Source: Streptomyces sp. NBC_01233 (GTDB lineage Bacteria > Actinomycetota > Actinomycetes > Streptomycetales > Streptomycetaceae). From it: a DNA stretch of 64,000 nucleotides. Both the position numbers and the translations under genes were made by a program. Location: the NCBI RefSeq assembly GCF_035989305.1, contig NZ_CP108514.1, positions 5,246,001 through 5,310,000 of the forward strand. Reading direction: 5' to 3'. Below, piece by piece: positions 26,492 through 37,592 of the stretch. A model generated the notes under the pieces. The model worked only from the letters and a program-made list of their open reading frames with translations, was not told where the DNA came from and did not search any database. Numbering within the stretch: position 1 is the first letter of the stretch; each line of letters begins with the position of its first letter.

Positions 26492-27480
26492 GAGTGTGCT
26501 CCGAATTCCAATGGGATGTTGTCGATCAGCCGGGTCGCGCCCACCTTCGCGGCGACGGCCAGCACGGCCTGCCCGGTGAAGCCGGGACCGGCCTCGGTGA
26601 AGTCCTTCGGGTCCACGAGCGCCAGGTAGTCCAGCACGAGCGGCGGCTCGTGGCGCCCCGCCTCCTCCAGGACGTGCAGCGCGGCGGCCCGTACGCCGTC
26701 CGGCAGCCCCCCGCCCGCCGCCGAGACGGCGTGCGCGTCGGCCGAGGCGCGGATCTCGCCCAGCCGGGCCAGGGCGCTGGCCCGCTCGTCACTGGCCGGG
26801 GAGGCCTCGGCGCGGGCGCGCAGTGCCGCCTGCGCCGCGAGCCGGTCCTGCCCGGCGAACAGGGCGCGGGACAGGGCCAGGGCGGTGTGCCGCTCGGCGG
26901 GGGAGAGGTAGCGGTTGCGGGACGACAGGGCGAGCCCGTCCTCCTCGCGGACGGTCGGGACGCCGACCACCTCCACGGGGAAGTTCAGGTCGGTCACCAT
27001 CCGCCGGATGAGCGCCAGTTGCTGGGCGTCCTTCTGGCCGAAGAGGGCCAGGTCGGGACGGGTGAGGTGGAGGAGCTTGGCGACGACGGTCAGCATCCCG
27101 TCGAAGTGGCCGGGGCGGGTGGCCCCTTCGAGGCGCTCGCCCATCGGCCCGGCGCTGATCCGCACCTGCGGGTCGCCGCCCTGGTAGACCTCGTCGACGG
27201 CCGGGGCGAACACCGCGTCGGCGCCCGCCCCTTCGGCGATCCGCAGATCGGCGTCGAGGGTGCGCGGATAGCGGTCGAGGTCCTCGTTCGCCCCGAACTG
27301 CAGCGGATTGACGAAGACGGTGACGACGACCTGGCCGCCCGGCCCGACCTGTTCGCGCGCGGTACGGATCAAGGTGGCGTGGCCCTCGTGCAGGGCGCCC
27401 ATCGTCATCACCACGGCCCGCCGGCCGGCGCGCGGAAGCCCGTGCAGCTCCTCGGCGGTGTGCAGCAGCAGCCGGTTCAC
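26488..27480 (-). CDS. panC: Pantothenate synthetase
   Basis: A 330-residue ligase that joins pantoate and beta-alanine with ATP. It shows the HIGH-like motif [38 protein letters not shown] and the KMSKS-like SSRNRYLSP. The middle of the protein has an alanine-rich insertion (about residues 195-245) compared with E. coli PanC of 283 residues. The GTG at 27480 overlaps the DUF2520 stop in GTGA. Confidence 0.95.
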   Translation of the reverse strand: MNRLLLHTAEELHGLPRAGRRAVVMTMGALHEGHATLIRTAREQVGPGGQVVVTVFVNPLQFGANEDLDRYPRTLDADLRIAEGAGADAVFAPAVDEVYQGGDPQVRISAGPMGERLEGATRPGHFDGMLTVVAKLLHLTRPDLALFGQKDAQQLALIRRMVTDLNFPVEVVGVPTVREEDGLALSSRNRYLSPAERHTALALSRALFAGQDRLAAQAALRARAEASPASDERASALARLGEIRASADAHAVSAAGGGLPDGVRAAALHVLEEAGRHEPPLVLDYLALVDPKDFTEAGPGFTGQAVLAVAAKVGATRLIDNIPLEFGAHS

Positions 27481-28388
27481 CCGTGGCCCCCGTCGGCGTC
27501 CGTGTCGGCGAGCACGCCGAGCAGGTCCTCGGCGAGCTCCGGCTTGAGCAGACCGTGGGCGAGGGCCCGGTCGGCGGTGGTGCGGGCCATCGCCAGGTAT
27601 CCGGCGACCGTGCCGGGCGCGTGCCTGCGCAGTTCCGAGACGTGCGCGGCGACCGTACCGGCGTCCCCGCGGGCCACTGGCCCGGTCAGGGCGGCGTCCC
27701 CGGAGCGCAGGGCGTTGTCGAGGGCCGCGCCGAGCAGCGGGCCGAGCATCCGGTCGGGGTGCTCGACCCCGGCCTTGCCCAGCAGCTCCATCGCCTGGGC
27801 GACCAGCGTGACCAGGTGGTTCGCGCCGAGGGCGAGGGCCGCGTGGTAGAGCGGACGGTTTTCCTCCGCGATCCACTCGGGCTCCCCGCCCATCTCGATG
27901 ACCAGGGCTTCGGCGGCGAGCCGCAGCTCCTCGGGAGCGGTGACGCCGAAGGAGCAGCCGGCCAGCCGCTGCACGTCGACCTCGGTGCCGGTGAAGGTCA
28001 TCGCGGGGTGCAGGGCCAGCGGCAGCGCGCCCGCACGGCGCGCCGGGTCGAGCACGGCCGCCCCGTACCGGCCCGAGGTGTGCACGATGAGCTGGCCGGG
28101 GCGGATCGCGCCGGTCTCGGCCAGACCCTCCACGAGGGAGGGCAGCGCGTCGTCGGGCACGGTGAGGAGCACCAGATCGGCCCGCTCCAGCACCTGCGCG
28201 GGCGGCACGAGCGGTACGTCGGGCAGCATCCGCGCGGCCCGGCGCACGGACGCGTCGGACACACCGGAGACGGCGACGGGCCGGTGCCCGGCCTGCTGGA
28301 GCGCACGGGCCAGCGCCGGACCGACACGGCCGGCTCCGACGACGCCGACGGCGAGCCGGGCAGGACGTGGCTGCTGTGATGGATTCAC
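27477..28388 (-). CDS. Rossmann-like DUF2520 protein
   Basis: A 303-residue protein with an N-terminal NAD(P)-binding fold ([22 protein letters not shown]) followed by a DUF2520 helical domain ([28 protein letters not shown]). It resembles 6-phosphogluconate or ketopantoate reductase-like proteins. Placed directly before panC with a GTGA overlap, it may act in pantoate formation or handling, but its reaction is not established here. GTG 28388 is chosen because coding bias begins there, with GGAAGG about 10 nt upstream. It heads the five-gene operon. Confidence 0.88.
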   Translation of the reverse strand: MNPSQQPRPARLAVGVVGAGRVGPALARALQQAGHRPVAVSGVSDASVRRAARMLPDVPLVPPAQVLERADLVLLTVPDDALPSLVEGLAETGAIRPGQLIVHTSGRYGAAVLDPARRAGALPLALHPAMTFTGTEVDVQRLAGCSFGVTAPEELRLAAEALVIEMGGEPEWIAEENRPLYHAALALGANHLVTLVAQAMELLGKAGVEHPDRMLGPLLGAALDNALRSGDAALTGPVARGDAGTVAAHVSELRRHAPGTVAGYLAMARTTADRALAHGLLKPELAEDLLGVLADTDADGGHG

Positions 28389-28499
28389 GCGGGGAGGGCC
28401 TTCCGTTCCAGTCCGCGGGGGGTACCGGACGATACGCCGCCATGCTAGCTCCTGGGGCAATTGGCCGGACGGCGACGACGAGGGCGAGGATCGGGCTCC

Positions 28500-29630
28500 A
28501 TGAGCGACGACAGTGACCAGACGGAACGTACGAAGCGGCAGGTGGCGGCCTGGCGCGGGGCCGAGCGCAGGCTGTCGCGCAGCCTGCTCGAACCCACGGT
28601 GGGGGAGCTGCTCGCCGAGCTCGCCGAAGCCCCGTACGCCATGGACGGACCGGCCGACGTGTACGGCGACGGGGTCGTCGAGGAGCTGGAGCGCCGGGTC
28701 GCGGGGCTGCTGGGCACGCAGGACGCGGCGTTCTTCCCCAGCGGGACGATGGCCCAGCAGATCGCGCTGCGCTGCTGGGCGGGCCGGACCGGGAACCCGG
28801 TGGTGGCGCTGCACCCGATGAGCCATCCGGAGCGGTGGGAGGGGGACGCGCTGTCCAACGTCTCCGGGCTGCGGGTGGTGCACCCGACGACGGAGCCCCG
28901 CCAGCCGACGCCCGCGGAGGTCGCTGAGGTCCGGGAGCCCTTCGGCACGCTGATGCTGGAGCTGCCGCTGCGGGACGCCGGTTTCCTCCTCCCCGGCTGG
29001 GAGGAACTGGAGGCACTGGTCGAGGCGGCCCGCGAGCGGGAGGCGGTGGTCCACTTCGACGGCGCCCGCCTGTGGGAGTCCACCGTCCACTTCGGGCGCC
29101 CGCTGCCGGAGATCGCGGGGCTCGCGGACTCGGTGTACGTCTCCTTCTACAAGTCGCTCGGCGGCCTGAGCGGGGCCTGCCTGGCCGGGGCGCGGGAGTT
29201 CGTGGAGGAGACCCGTGTCTGGCGCCACCGGTACGGCGGCCAGATCTTCCGGCAGTTCCCGCAGGCCCTGTCCGCGCTGGCCGGGCTGGAACGGGAACTG
29301 CCCCGGCTGCCGTCGTACGTCGCCCAGGCGCGGATGGTGGCCGGGGCGCTGCGCTCGGCGTTCGCGCAGTCGCCGGTCCCGTGGGCCAGGATCCACCCGG
29401 AGGAGCCGCACACGCACCAGTTCCAGGTGTGGCTGCCGTACGAGGCGGACCGCCTGACGGAGGCGGGCCTGCGGCTGGCGGAGGAGACGGGCACGGTCCT
29501 CTTCCGCCGGTGGTCTCCCGAGGGGCCGCCGGGTCTCGCGGTGACGGAACTGGAGATCACCGAGCCGGGCCTGTCCTGGACGGAGTCCGACGTGCGGAAG
29601 GCCACCGCCGCCTTCGTGGCCCGGCTCTAG
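28500..29630 (+). CDS. Threonine aldolase family PLP enzyme
   Basis: A 376-residue beta-eliminating lyase/threonine aldolase family protein. Its PLP lysine is in the motif [17 protein letters not shown], and [13 protein letters not shown] and [11 protein letters not shown] line the cofactor site. Such enzymes cleave threonine or similar beta-hydroxy amino acids to glycine and an aldehyde. ATG 28500 has GAGGA about 10 nt upstream. It is divergent from the DUF2520 operon and monocistronic, followed by a repeat-rich gap. Confidence 0.9.
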   Translation: MSDDSDQTERTKRQVAAWRGAERRLSRSLLEPTVGELLAELAEAPYAMDGPADVYGDGVVEELERRVAGLLGTQDAAFFPSGTMAQQIALRCWAGRTGNPVVALHPMSHPERWEGDALSNVSGLRVVHPTTEPRQPTPAEVAEVREPFGTLMLELPLRDAGFLLPGWEELEALVEAAREREAVVHFDGARLWESTVHFGRPLPEIAGLADSVYVSFYKSLGGLSGACLAGAREFVEETRVWRHRYGGQIFRQFPQALSALAGLERELPRLPSYVAQARMVAGALRSAFAQSPVPWARIHPEEPHTHQFQVWLPYEADRLTEAGLRLAEETGTVLFRRWSPEGPPGLAVTELEITEPGLSWTESDVRKATAAFVARL

Positions 29631-29969
29631 CCGCGGCCTCGGTGCGGGCGTACCGCTGCGCGGAGCCGCTCCCCGCCCCGCCCTTTCCCCGTTTCTCCCC
29701 CAGCTCCGCTGGGAGGTGGCCCCAGGGCTCTGCCCGGACCCGGTCCTCAAACGCCGGACGGGCTGGAAGATCCAGCCTCGCCGGCGTTTGAGGCGCGGGG
29801 TTCGGGGCGGAGCCCCGGTGGGGGAAAGGCTCCGCGCAGCGGCGACCCCGCGCCCCCGGAGGGAAGTGGCGAAACACCGAATTCCGGGAAAGCCATCGGT
29901 CCGGGCCGGTGTCGGAGTTACCGTCCCATCGACGGCAATTACCGGCCACCGTTGCCCGGAGGAGACACC
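29631..29969. other. Intergenic region with palindromic elements
   Basis: A 339-base gap. It holds the long palindrome at 29744-29795, a second inverted repeat around 29808-29836 (gcggagcc / ggctccgc), and the GGAGGAG ribosome site of the DUF397 gene at its end. I see no further gene. Confidence 0.6.
29744..29795. repeat. Long palindromic intergenic repeat, copy 1
   Basis: Near-perfect inverted repeat of about 21 bp per arm (tcaaacgccgg...tgga / tcca...ccggcgtttga), 3-nt loop, few mismatches. A related copy lies at 44988-45026. Elements of this sequence are common between Streptomyces genes and probably fold as transcription-ending hairpins. Confidence 0.85.
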
Positions 29970-30161
29970 ATGACCGCTCAGCCCACGTGGCGGAAGTCCT
30001 CGTTCTGCAGTGAGGGCGACGCCTGCGTCTACGTCGCCACCGCCCCCGGAGCCCTCGTCAAGGTCGCCGACCGCGTCGACCCCGCGCACCTCGTGCTCGC
30101 CACGACCCAGGCCGCCTGGGCCGATTTCATCCGCGCCGTGAAAGAAACCGCCGCGCCGTAA
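29970..30161 (+). CDS. DUF397 protein (second copy)
   Basis: A 63-residue DUF397 protein (TWRKSSFCSEGDACVYVATA ... WADFIRAVKE) with GGAGGAG 6 nt before ATG 29970. No XRE/DUF5753 regulator is next to it, so it is an orphan copy whose partner must be elsewhere, possibly the regulator at 21419-22270. Confidence 0.9.
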   Translation: MTAQPTWRKSSFCSEGDACVYVATAPGALVKVADRVDPAHLVLATTQAAWADFIRAVKETAAP

Positions 30162-30209
30162 TTGCTCACCCTCAGGGGATTTTGTCCGATTAGCGCGTAT
30201 CTTCGGCCC

Positions 30210-30794
30210 ATGCCCACGCCCTACGGATCCCGCGGCGGCATGGCGTTCAGCGCTGCTGAACTGCACGTGCTCAGGCGTCTCCTCGCCCACGCCCTTCAGT
30301 CCTCCCCGGCCCCCCTGGCGGCCGCGGAGGTCCAGGACTGCCTGCGCCTCGCGCAGTCGGTGGACGAAGCGGTCCAGGAGGCGGGCCGGCTCAGAGCGTT
30401 CCTCCTCGACGACCTGGCCCGCTACCGGGGCGCCCTGCCCGGCAGCCTCTCCGGCTACCTGGAGCTGCTGCAGGACGCCCTGGCCGCCGGCTACGAACCG
30501 GTGCCCGACGACCTCGCCGCCCTGCGCGCGCTCCGCGCCAATCCGGTCGCCGCCGCGCTGCTGGAGCGGGCCCAGGGCGTCGCGGAGCGCTCCGTACGCC
30601 GGCGCCTGTCGACGACTCCCGCGCCCCGGACCCGGCTGCTGGCCCTGGCCGGCGGGCGGGAGGAGCCGCCGAAGCCGGCTCCGCAGCCCAAGGAGCCGCC
30701 GCGCCCCGAGCGGCCGGTTCCCACCCCCGGCGAGGTGTTCCCGCCGCGCCGCAAGCCCGCGCCGCCCCCGGCGGCCGGGCGGGCCGTCGGGTAG
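30210..30794 (+). CDS. Hypothetical protein, helical with Pro-rich tail
   Basis: A 194-residue protein starting at ATG 30210 (MPTPYGSRGGMAFSAAELHVLRR). The first 140 residues look alpha-helical (LRRLLAHALQ, VQDCLRLAQSVDEAVQEA, LQDALAAGYEP). The last 45 are proline- and lysine-rich. No membrane segment or known motif. It is followed 13 nt later by a tiny membrane protein gene and may be cotranscribed with it. Confidence 0.75.
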   Translation: MPTPYGSRGGMAFSAAELHVLRRLLAHALQSSPAPLAAAEVQDCLRLAQSVDEAVQEAGRLRAFLLDDLARYRGALPGSLSGYLELLQDALAAGYEPVPDDLAALRALRANPVAAALLERAQGVAERSVRRRLSTTPAPRTRLLALAGGREEPPKPAPQPKEPPRPERPVPTPGEVFPPRRKPAPPPAAGRAVG

Positions 30795-30807
30795 CTACGC
30801 TGTGGGC

Positions 30808-30972
30808 ATGGACTACGTCTCCGCGCTCGTGCCCCCCATCGTGATGGCCGCGTTCTTCATCGCTCTCGTCGTGACGATCGTGAAGAGCCAGGGCGGCGCC
30901 AACAAGGCCAAGGAAGACGCCGCGGTCGACGCCGTGATCGCCCGGGCCGAGGCCGCGCGCCAGCAGAACTAG
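30808..30972 (+). CDS. Small single-pass membrane protein
   Basis: A 54-residue protein (MDYVSALVPPIVMAAFFIAL...) with one hydrophobic helix over residues 5-26 and a charged Lys/Glu/Ala-rich C-terminal helix (NKAKEDAAVDAVIARAEA). Codon use is strongly GC3-biased, which supports a real gene despite its size. Function unknown. Confidence 0.75.
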   Translation: MDYVSALVPPIVMAAFFIALVVTIVKSQGGANKAKEDAAVDAVIARAEAARQQN

Positions 30973-31079
30973 CCCTCCGGGCGACGGGAGTGCGGCCCAC
31001 CGGCCGCACTCCCGATTTTGTCGCGCGTTGCCGAGCGAATAGTCGGGCAATTCCGCACAAGCAGCACTATCGTGCTGTT

Positions 31080-31544
31080 GTGCCTCGCCCCTTGGGAGAA
31101 CTCGAAGACGCCGTCATGACGCGGGTGTGGCAGTGGAACCGCCCGGTCACCGTTCGTGAAGTACTGGAAGACCTCCAGCAGGAACGGTCCATCGCGTACA
31201 CCACGGTCATGACCGTTATGGACAATCTTCATCAGAAGGGCTGGGTCCGCCGGGAAGCCGAAGGCCGCGCCTATCGATATACGGCGGTCTCCACCCGCGC
31301 CGCCTACTCGGCCGCACTGATGAACGAAGCCTGGTCGACGAGCGACAACCCCGCGGCCGCCCTCGTCGCCTTCTTCGGCATGATGTCCGCGGAACAGCGG
31401 GAAGCACTCCGGGACGCCGTACGGGTCGTCCAGCACGACGACGAGTCCGGCGCCGAAGCCGTGGCCGGAGCCGTGGCCGAACCCTCCGCTGCGCCGGAAG
31501 CCGAAGGGGACTCCGACGAGCGCCCGCGGGAGCCGGGGCGATAG
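31080..31544 (+). CDS. BlaI/MecI-family repressor
   Basis: A 154-residue winged-helix protein (LGELEDAVMTRVWQWNRPVTVREVLEDL, IAYTTVMTVMDNLHQKGWVRRE) of the BlaI/MecI/CopY family, with an acidic, alanine-rich tail. BlaI proteins usually repress beta-lactam or copper responses with a BlaR1-type protease. No such protease gene adjoins it. The GTG at 31080 lies 6 nt after a TATCGT -10-like hexamer, so the transcript may be leaderless. Confidence 0.9.
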   Translation: MPRPLGELEDAVMTRVWQWNRPVTVREVLEDLQQERSIAYTTVMTVMDNLHQKGWVRREAEGRAYRYTAVSTRAAYSAALMNEAWSTSDNPAAALVAFFGMMSAEQREALRDAVRVVQHDDESGAEAVAGAVAEPSAAPEAEGDSDERPREPGR

Positions 31545-31555
31545 CGTCCGCAGCC

Positions 31556-32086
31556 ATGGGAGAGTTTTCCACTGCACATGCAGAAACAGTGACGATCCGC
31601 CGTGCCCGCACCGGTGATGTTCCCGCGCTGCGCCGCCTCCTCGACCAGTACGTGCAGCAGCGGATCCTGCTGGACAAAGCCCCGGTCGTCCTTTATGAGG
31701 ACATCCAGGAGTTCTGGGTCGCGGAACGCGACTCCGACGGTCAGGTGGTCGGCTGCGGCGCCCTCCACGTGATGTGGGAAGACCTCGCCGAAGTGCGTAC
31801 TCTCGCCGTGGACCGCGACCTGAAGGGCGGCGGCGTCGGCCACATGGTGCTGCAGCAGTTGTTGCGGACCGCCCGCACGCTCGGGGTGAGCCGGGTTTTC
31901 TGCCTGACCTTCGAAGTCGAGTTCTTCGCGAAGCACGGGTTCGTCGAGATCGGCGAGACCCCGGTCAAGACCGATGTCTACATGGAGCTCCTGCGTTCCT
32001 ATGACGAGGGAGTCGCCGAGTTCCTCGGTCTCGAACGAGTGAAGCCGAACACCTTGGGCAACAGTCGGATGCTTCTGCACCTCTGA
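31556..32086 (+). CDS. GNAT-family N-acetyltransferase (amino-acid N-acetyltransferase type)
   Basis: A 176-residue GNAT protein with the acetyl-CoA region VRTLAVDRDLKGGGVGHMVLQQLL and a C-terminal FFAKHGFVEIGETPV. This layout matches the short ArgA-like glutamate N-acetyltransferases of actinobacteria, which make N-acetylglutamate in arginine synthesis. The exact substrate is an inference. An internal GTG (VTIRRARTGDVP) is an alternative start about 10 residues on. Confidence 0.85.
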   Translation: MGEFSTAHAETVTIRRARTGDVPALRRLLDQYVQQRILLDKAPVVLYEDIQEFWVAERDSDGQVVGCGALHVMWEDLAEVRTLAVDRDLKGGGVGHMVLQQLLRTARTLGVSRVFCLTFEVEFFAKHGFVEIGETPVKTDVYMELLRSYDEGVAEFLGLERVKPNTLGNSRMLLHL

Positions 32087-32251
32087 TCGATGGCCTCAGC
32101 TTTTCCGTCGATCCGCACACCTGTGGCCTATGTCCGAATCGCGCACGTTTCCCGCCCTGTTGCGGTCCTGAACCTCTCCCCGGGGGTTTGTGTTTTCCAG
32201 GCAAAAGCGGTTTCCTTTCCACGTACTGCTTTTCGATGAAAGGAAATCCCG

Positions 32252-32590
32252 GTGGCACAGAAGGTTCAGGTCCTTCTTGTCGACGACCTCGACGGTGGCG
32301 AGGCGGACGAGACGGTGACGTTCGCTCTGGATGGCAAGACCTACGAGATCGACCTCACCACCGCCAACGCTGAAAAGCTCCGCGGTTTGCTCGACCCGTA
32401 CACCAAGGGCGGCCGCCGCACCGGTGGCCGTGCCAGCGCGGCACGTGCCAAGGGTCGCGCTTCGGCGACGACCGGCAACCCGGACACCGCGGAGATCCGC
32501 GCGTGGGCCAAGGAGAACGGTTACAACGTGAACGACCGCGGCCGCGTCCCGGCCGAGATCCGCGAGGCCTACGAGAAGACCAAGGGCTGA
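32252..32590 (+). CDS. lsr2: Lsr2 nucleoid-associated protein
   Basis: A 112-residue Lsr2, the actinobacterial xenogeneic silencer that binds AT-rich DNA and bridges it. The N-terminal dimerisation part (AQKVQVLLVDDLDGGEADETVTFALDG) and C-terminal AT-hook-like domain (IRAWAKENGYNVNDRGRVPAEI, with the RGR core) are complete. It starts at a GTG after AAAGGAAA. The 165-nt upstream gap is unusually AT-rich for this window, so Lsr2 may bind its own promoter. Its 3' end overlaps the convergent SCO3374-family gene by 22 nt. Confidence 0.97.
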   Translation: MAQKVQVLLVDDLDGGEADETVTFALDGKTYEIDLTTANAEKLRGLLDPYTKGGRRTGGRASAARAKGRASATTGNPDTAEIRAWAKENGYNVNDRGRVPAEIREAYEKTKG

Positions 32591-33165
32591 CGGACCCCCG
32601 CCGTACGCCGGCCCAGGCGGGCCCGGTGGCATTCCGTCGCCGCCGCCGCCACCAGGCGTACGAGATCGGGCCCGGCGGTGCCCTTGCCGGGACCGGGTCC
32701 GGCGGCCCGCCCGGGACCGGGCAGGGCCGGCAGCAGTGCCTCACACCCCTGCTCGGGGGGTCGCAGCCACACAGCGGCCCCCCGAGGGCTTTCTCGGGGA
32801 TGCCCCGGGGGAGCCGGGGCGGTGATCCGGCCACCCGCACCCAGGGCGGTCAGGTCCAGGGCGACCCCGCCCCATTCCAGCCAGTCGAGCAGCCCCTCCA
32901 GCTCCTCTGCGCTCCCCGCGGCCACCAGGAACCGCATCCGGCGCCCCATGAGCGCCACCGGGCCCGTGGCGACCGGCCTGCGCAGCAGTGCCGTCCCCGC
33001 ATCGGACGGCAGCTCCAGCACGTCGAACCGGATCCCGGTCGCGAGCCGGCCGGGCGGACCGCCCGTGACGGCCCAGCCGAGCACCCTCTCGTACCAGGAG
33101 GCGTACGCGCCCTCCTCGGGCGCGACGCGGGGCAGCGGGACGGTCGGCGCAGCGGTTACGGCCAT
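32569..33165 (-). CDS. SCO3374-family hypothetical protein
   Basis: A 198-residue protein (WYERVLGWAVTGGPPGRLATGIRFDVLELP ... LDWLEWGGVALDLTALGAGG ... AAVWLRPPEQGCE) that I recognise as the SCO3374 family of Streptomyces. It resembles the N-terminal domain of bifunctional primase/polymerase proteins but lacks clear catalytic acidic clusters. It sits between lsr2 and clpC, as in S. coelicolor. Its function is not known to me. Confidence 0.8.
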   Translation of the reverse strand: MAVTAAPTVPLPRVAPEEGAYASWYERVLGWAVTGGPPGRLATGIRFDVLELPSDAGTALLRRPVATGPVALMGRRMRFLVAAGSAEELEGLLDWLEWGGVALDLTALGAGGRITAPAPPGHPRESPRGAAVWLRPPEQGCEALLPALPGPGRAAGPGPGKGTAGPDLVRLVAAAATECHRARLGRRTAGVRQPLVFS

Positions 33166-33627
33166 ACCCGGAGCAACTCGCGAAACGCTCCGGGGTTACG
33201 GTCGCCGTGACACACCGCACTCACTCGCATGCGGAACGTAAACGTCTGTGGAGGCGGAGTCCCGCATTCGGGACGGAACTGTGTTCGCCCTTAGCTGAGG
33301 AGACCGGTGCCGGGGGCGTGGAGTGTCAGTCCTTACGGGTAAGACATTCCTAGTGGATCGGGGCGACACGCTGATTTGACGGGCTCCCGTTCGCCGTCGG
33401 CGTACACGCATGACGGGTATCTGCCTGGCCTGCGGGAACATCGTCTCGCACCATCGAGTTGGAGCAGTTGTCGGCTCTTCAAGCCGGTTTTCCCGCTGAC
33501 GCAGGGGTGAGCCGGGGACGGATGTCGGCAGTTGGAATGAGCTGTCCCGCCCCGCGGGACTAGCATGCGGAAGGACAGGGCGGGGACCGACCCCGAACTG
33601 CCCGACCGCTCTGAGGAGCGATAAACG
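33166..33627. other. clpC upstream region
   Basis: A 462-base gap without a credible gene, upstream of clpC and of the divergent SCO3374-family gene. It holds a ClgR-like site at 33283-33296 and enough space for several promoters. The ribosome-binding site GAGGAG precedes the clpC ATG by about 9 nt. Much of it is AT-richer than coding DNA here. Confidence 0.6.
33283..33296 (+). promoter_or_regulatory. Candidate ClgR binding site
   Basis: The sequence GTTCGC-N5-GCT is one base from the Streptomyces ClgR consensus GTTCGC-N5-GCG as I remember it. ClgR activates clpP and clpC genes in Streptomyces, which supports the call. Position is about 330 nt upstream of the clpC ATG. Confidence 0.35.
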
Positions 33628-36153
<2,526 letters not shown>

Positions 36154-36168
36154 GCGCGACTGAGCACC

Positions 36169-36213
36169 AAAGGGGCGGCCCCGGGACTGAGAAGTCCCGG
36201 GGCCGCCCCTTTT
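36169..36213 (+). terminator. Intrinsic terminator of clpC
   Basis: Perfect 20-bp stem (36169-36188 with 36193-36212), GAGA loop, and TTTT at the 3' end. Confidence 0.95.
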
Positions 36214-36226
36214 CCGGTTCATCGGG

Positions 36227-36643
36227 TCACTGCTCGTACACCGTGGTGAAGGGTTCCGTTCCAGGTCGGCGTCGGGGAACCGCTGCGCCAGCCGCTCCTC
36301 CAGCCCCGGCGGCAGCATGTCGTCCCCGTACAGCCGCAGCGTCCGCAGCGACGGCAGCCGGACGTGCTCGACGAGGCCCTCCAGCACCTCGTCCGGTACG
36401 GCGAGCTCCTCCAGCCGTTCGAGCCGGGACAGCTCCTCCCAGTCCGTCGGGCCGGCCGGGCGCCAGCGGTAGCCGAGGTACAGGACGCGCAGTGGGCGGG
36501 AGCAGGTGACGTACGGCGGCCTCGGCCTCCGAGCGCAGCGCGGGGTCGAGTTCCGTGGCGTACTGCAGGGAGGGGGGTGCCCGCCGATGGTCCTGGACGG
36601 GCGGGCCGAAGGTCCTGAACCGGTGACAAGCCGCACAGAACAA
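36227..36643 (-). pseudogene. Frameshifted leucine-rich-repeat-like remnant
   Basis: Credible protein sequence is spread over two reverse frames. One frame gives ATELDPALRSEAEAAVRH, a second gives LRVLYLGYRW ... LERLEELAVP ... LPSLRTLRLYGDD ... LEERLAQRFPDADLERN, and the first resumes with TEPFTTVYEQ and a stop. The middle shows leucine-rich-repeat spacing. Two shifts are needed to join the parts, one near 36500 and one near 36255, and no intact frame exists. It reads as a decaying gene of unknown function. Confidence 0.5.
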
Positions 36644-36739
36644 AACGGACGTACTAGGTGGATTCGTAGATCCAAAAGGCCTTCGGAGTGGACTTCCGCC
36701 CCAGGAGGGGGGCCGTCAACCGGACGCGTCACACCGGCC

Positions 36740-36896
36740 CGGCTACGAGCTCCGGTAGTAATCGGGACATTTGGGGAAGTCCCCGCCCGCGGGTTACCAA
36801 AGGTGAGCCAACCCGGCACACGTCCCAACGTGCCGGGTCACTTCATGCCCGTGGCGGGCGTGAACCGCCCTTGTCCCCGGCCCCGGAGGTCTGCAC
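36740..36896 (+). promoter_or_regulatory. Structured 5' leader of the M23 peptidase gene
   Basis: The leader contains a GGGAC/GTCCC hairpin near 36764-36785, a purine-rich stretch ggttaccaaaggtgagcc at about 36792-36809, and a strong hairpin at about 36810-36838 (acccggcac / gtgccgggt). A possible -10 (TAGTAAT) lies near 36755. Cell-wall hydrolase genes in Streptomyces often have regulatory RNA leaders, but I could not match this one to the canonical c-di-AMP switch. Confidence 0.4.
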
Positions 36897-37544
36897 ATGT
36901 TCGCGAAGCGCGCCATCACCCGTCGTACCCGTATCGCCGTCGGCACCACCGCTCTCGGTGCGGTGCTGGCCCTGGGGGCCGGGACGACCGCCGCGTTCGC
37001 CGACACCACGCAGACGGCCCTCGCCGGAACCGCCGAGCTCGTCGCCCAGCAGGCCTCCGCCCAGGCCGGCGCCGCAGCCGCGAAGGCCGAGGCGAAGCCC
37101 GCTGCGAAGACCGCCTCGAAGACCGGTCTCTGGGACAAGCCGCTGGAGAAGTACACGCTGTCCGCGACCTTCGGCAAGGGCGGCAGCATGTGGTCGCACA
37201 AGCACTCCGGCCAGGACTTCGCCGTCCCGGTCGGCACCCCGGTCAAGTCCGCGGCCGCCGGAACCGTCGTGAAGGCCGGCCCGAACGGCGGCGGCGACGG
37301 CCCCGCGTACGGCAACGCCATCGTGATCAAGCACGCGAACAACACGTACTCGCAGTACGCGCACCTCTCGAGGATCCAGGTCAAGATCGGCCAGAAGGTC
37401 GCCGCCTCCCAGCGCATCGCGCTGTCGGGCAACACCGGCAACTCCAGCGGCCCCCACCTGCACTTCGAGATCCGCACCACCCCGAACTACGGCTCGGCCG
37501 TCAACCCGGTCGCCTTCCTGCGGAACGCCGGCGTCAGCATCTGA
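36897..37544 (+). CDS. Secreted M23 (LytM-type) peptidase
   Basis: A 215-residue exported zinc endopeptidase. A signal peptide (RRTRIAVGTTALGAVLALGAG, cleaved near AFA-DT) is followed by an Ala/Lys-rich linker and an M23 domain. The zinc ligands are seen in KHSGQDFAVPVGTPV (His and Asp) and GPHLHFEIRT (HxH), with the conserved GNAIVIKHANNTYSQYAHL. M23 enzymes cut peptidoglycan cross-bridges or stems. GGAGG precedes ATG 36897 by about 8 nt. Confidence 0.95.
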   Translation: MFAKRAITRRTRIAVGTTALGAVLALGAGTTAAFADTTQTALAGTAELVAQQASAQAGAAAAKAEAKPAAKTASKTGLWDKPLEKYTLSATFGKGGSMWSHKHSGQDFAVPVGTPVKSAAAGTVVKAGPNGGGDGPAYGNAIVIKHANNTYSQYAHLSRIQVKIGQKVAASQRIALSGNTGNSSGPHLHFEIRTTPNYGSAVNPVAFLRNAGVSI

Positions 37545-37592
37545 CCCGACCGGTCCCCGTGACCGTCCCCACGACCCGGCCCGGCCGGCTGC

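Noticed and set aside
36690..36896. Canonical ydaO/c-di-AMP riboswitch
   Set aside because: The gene type fits, but I cannot find the conserved 3' core (of the type CCGACAGCTAAC) or the GGGGTGAATC block; I report only a structured leader.
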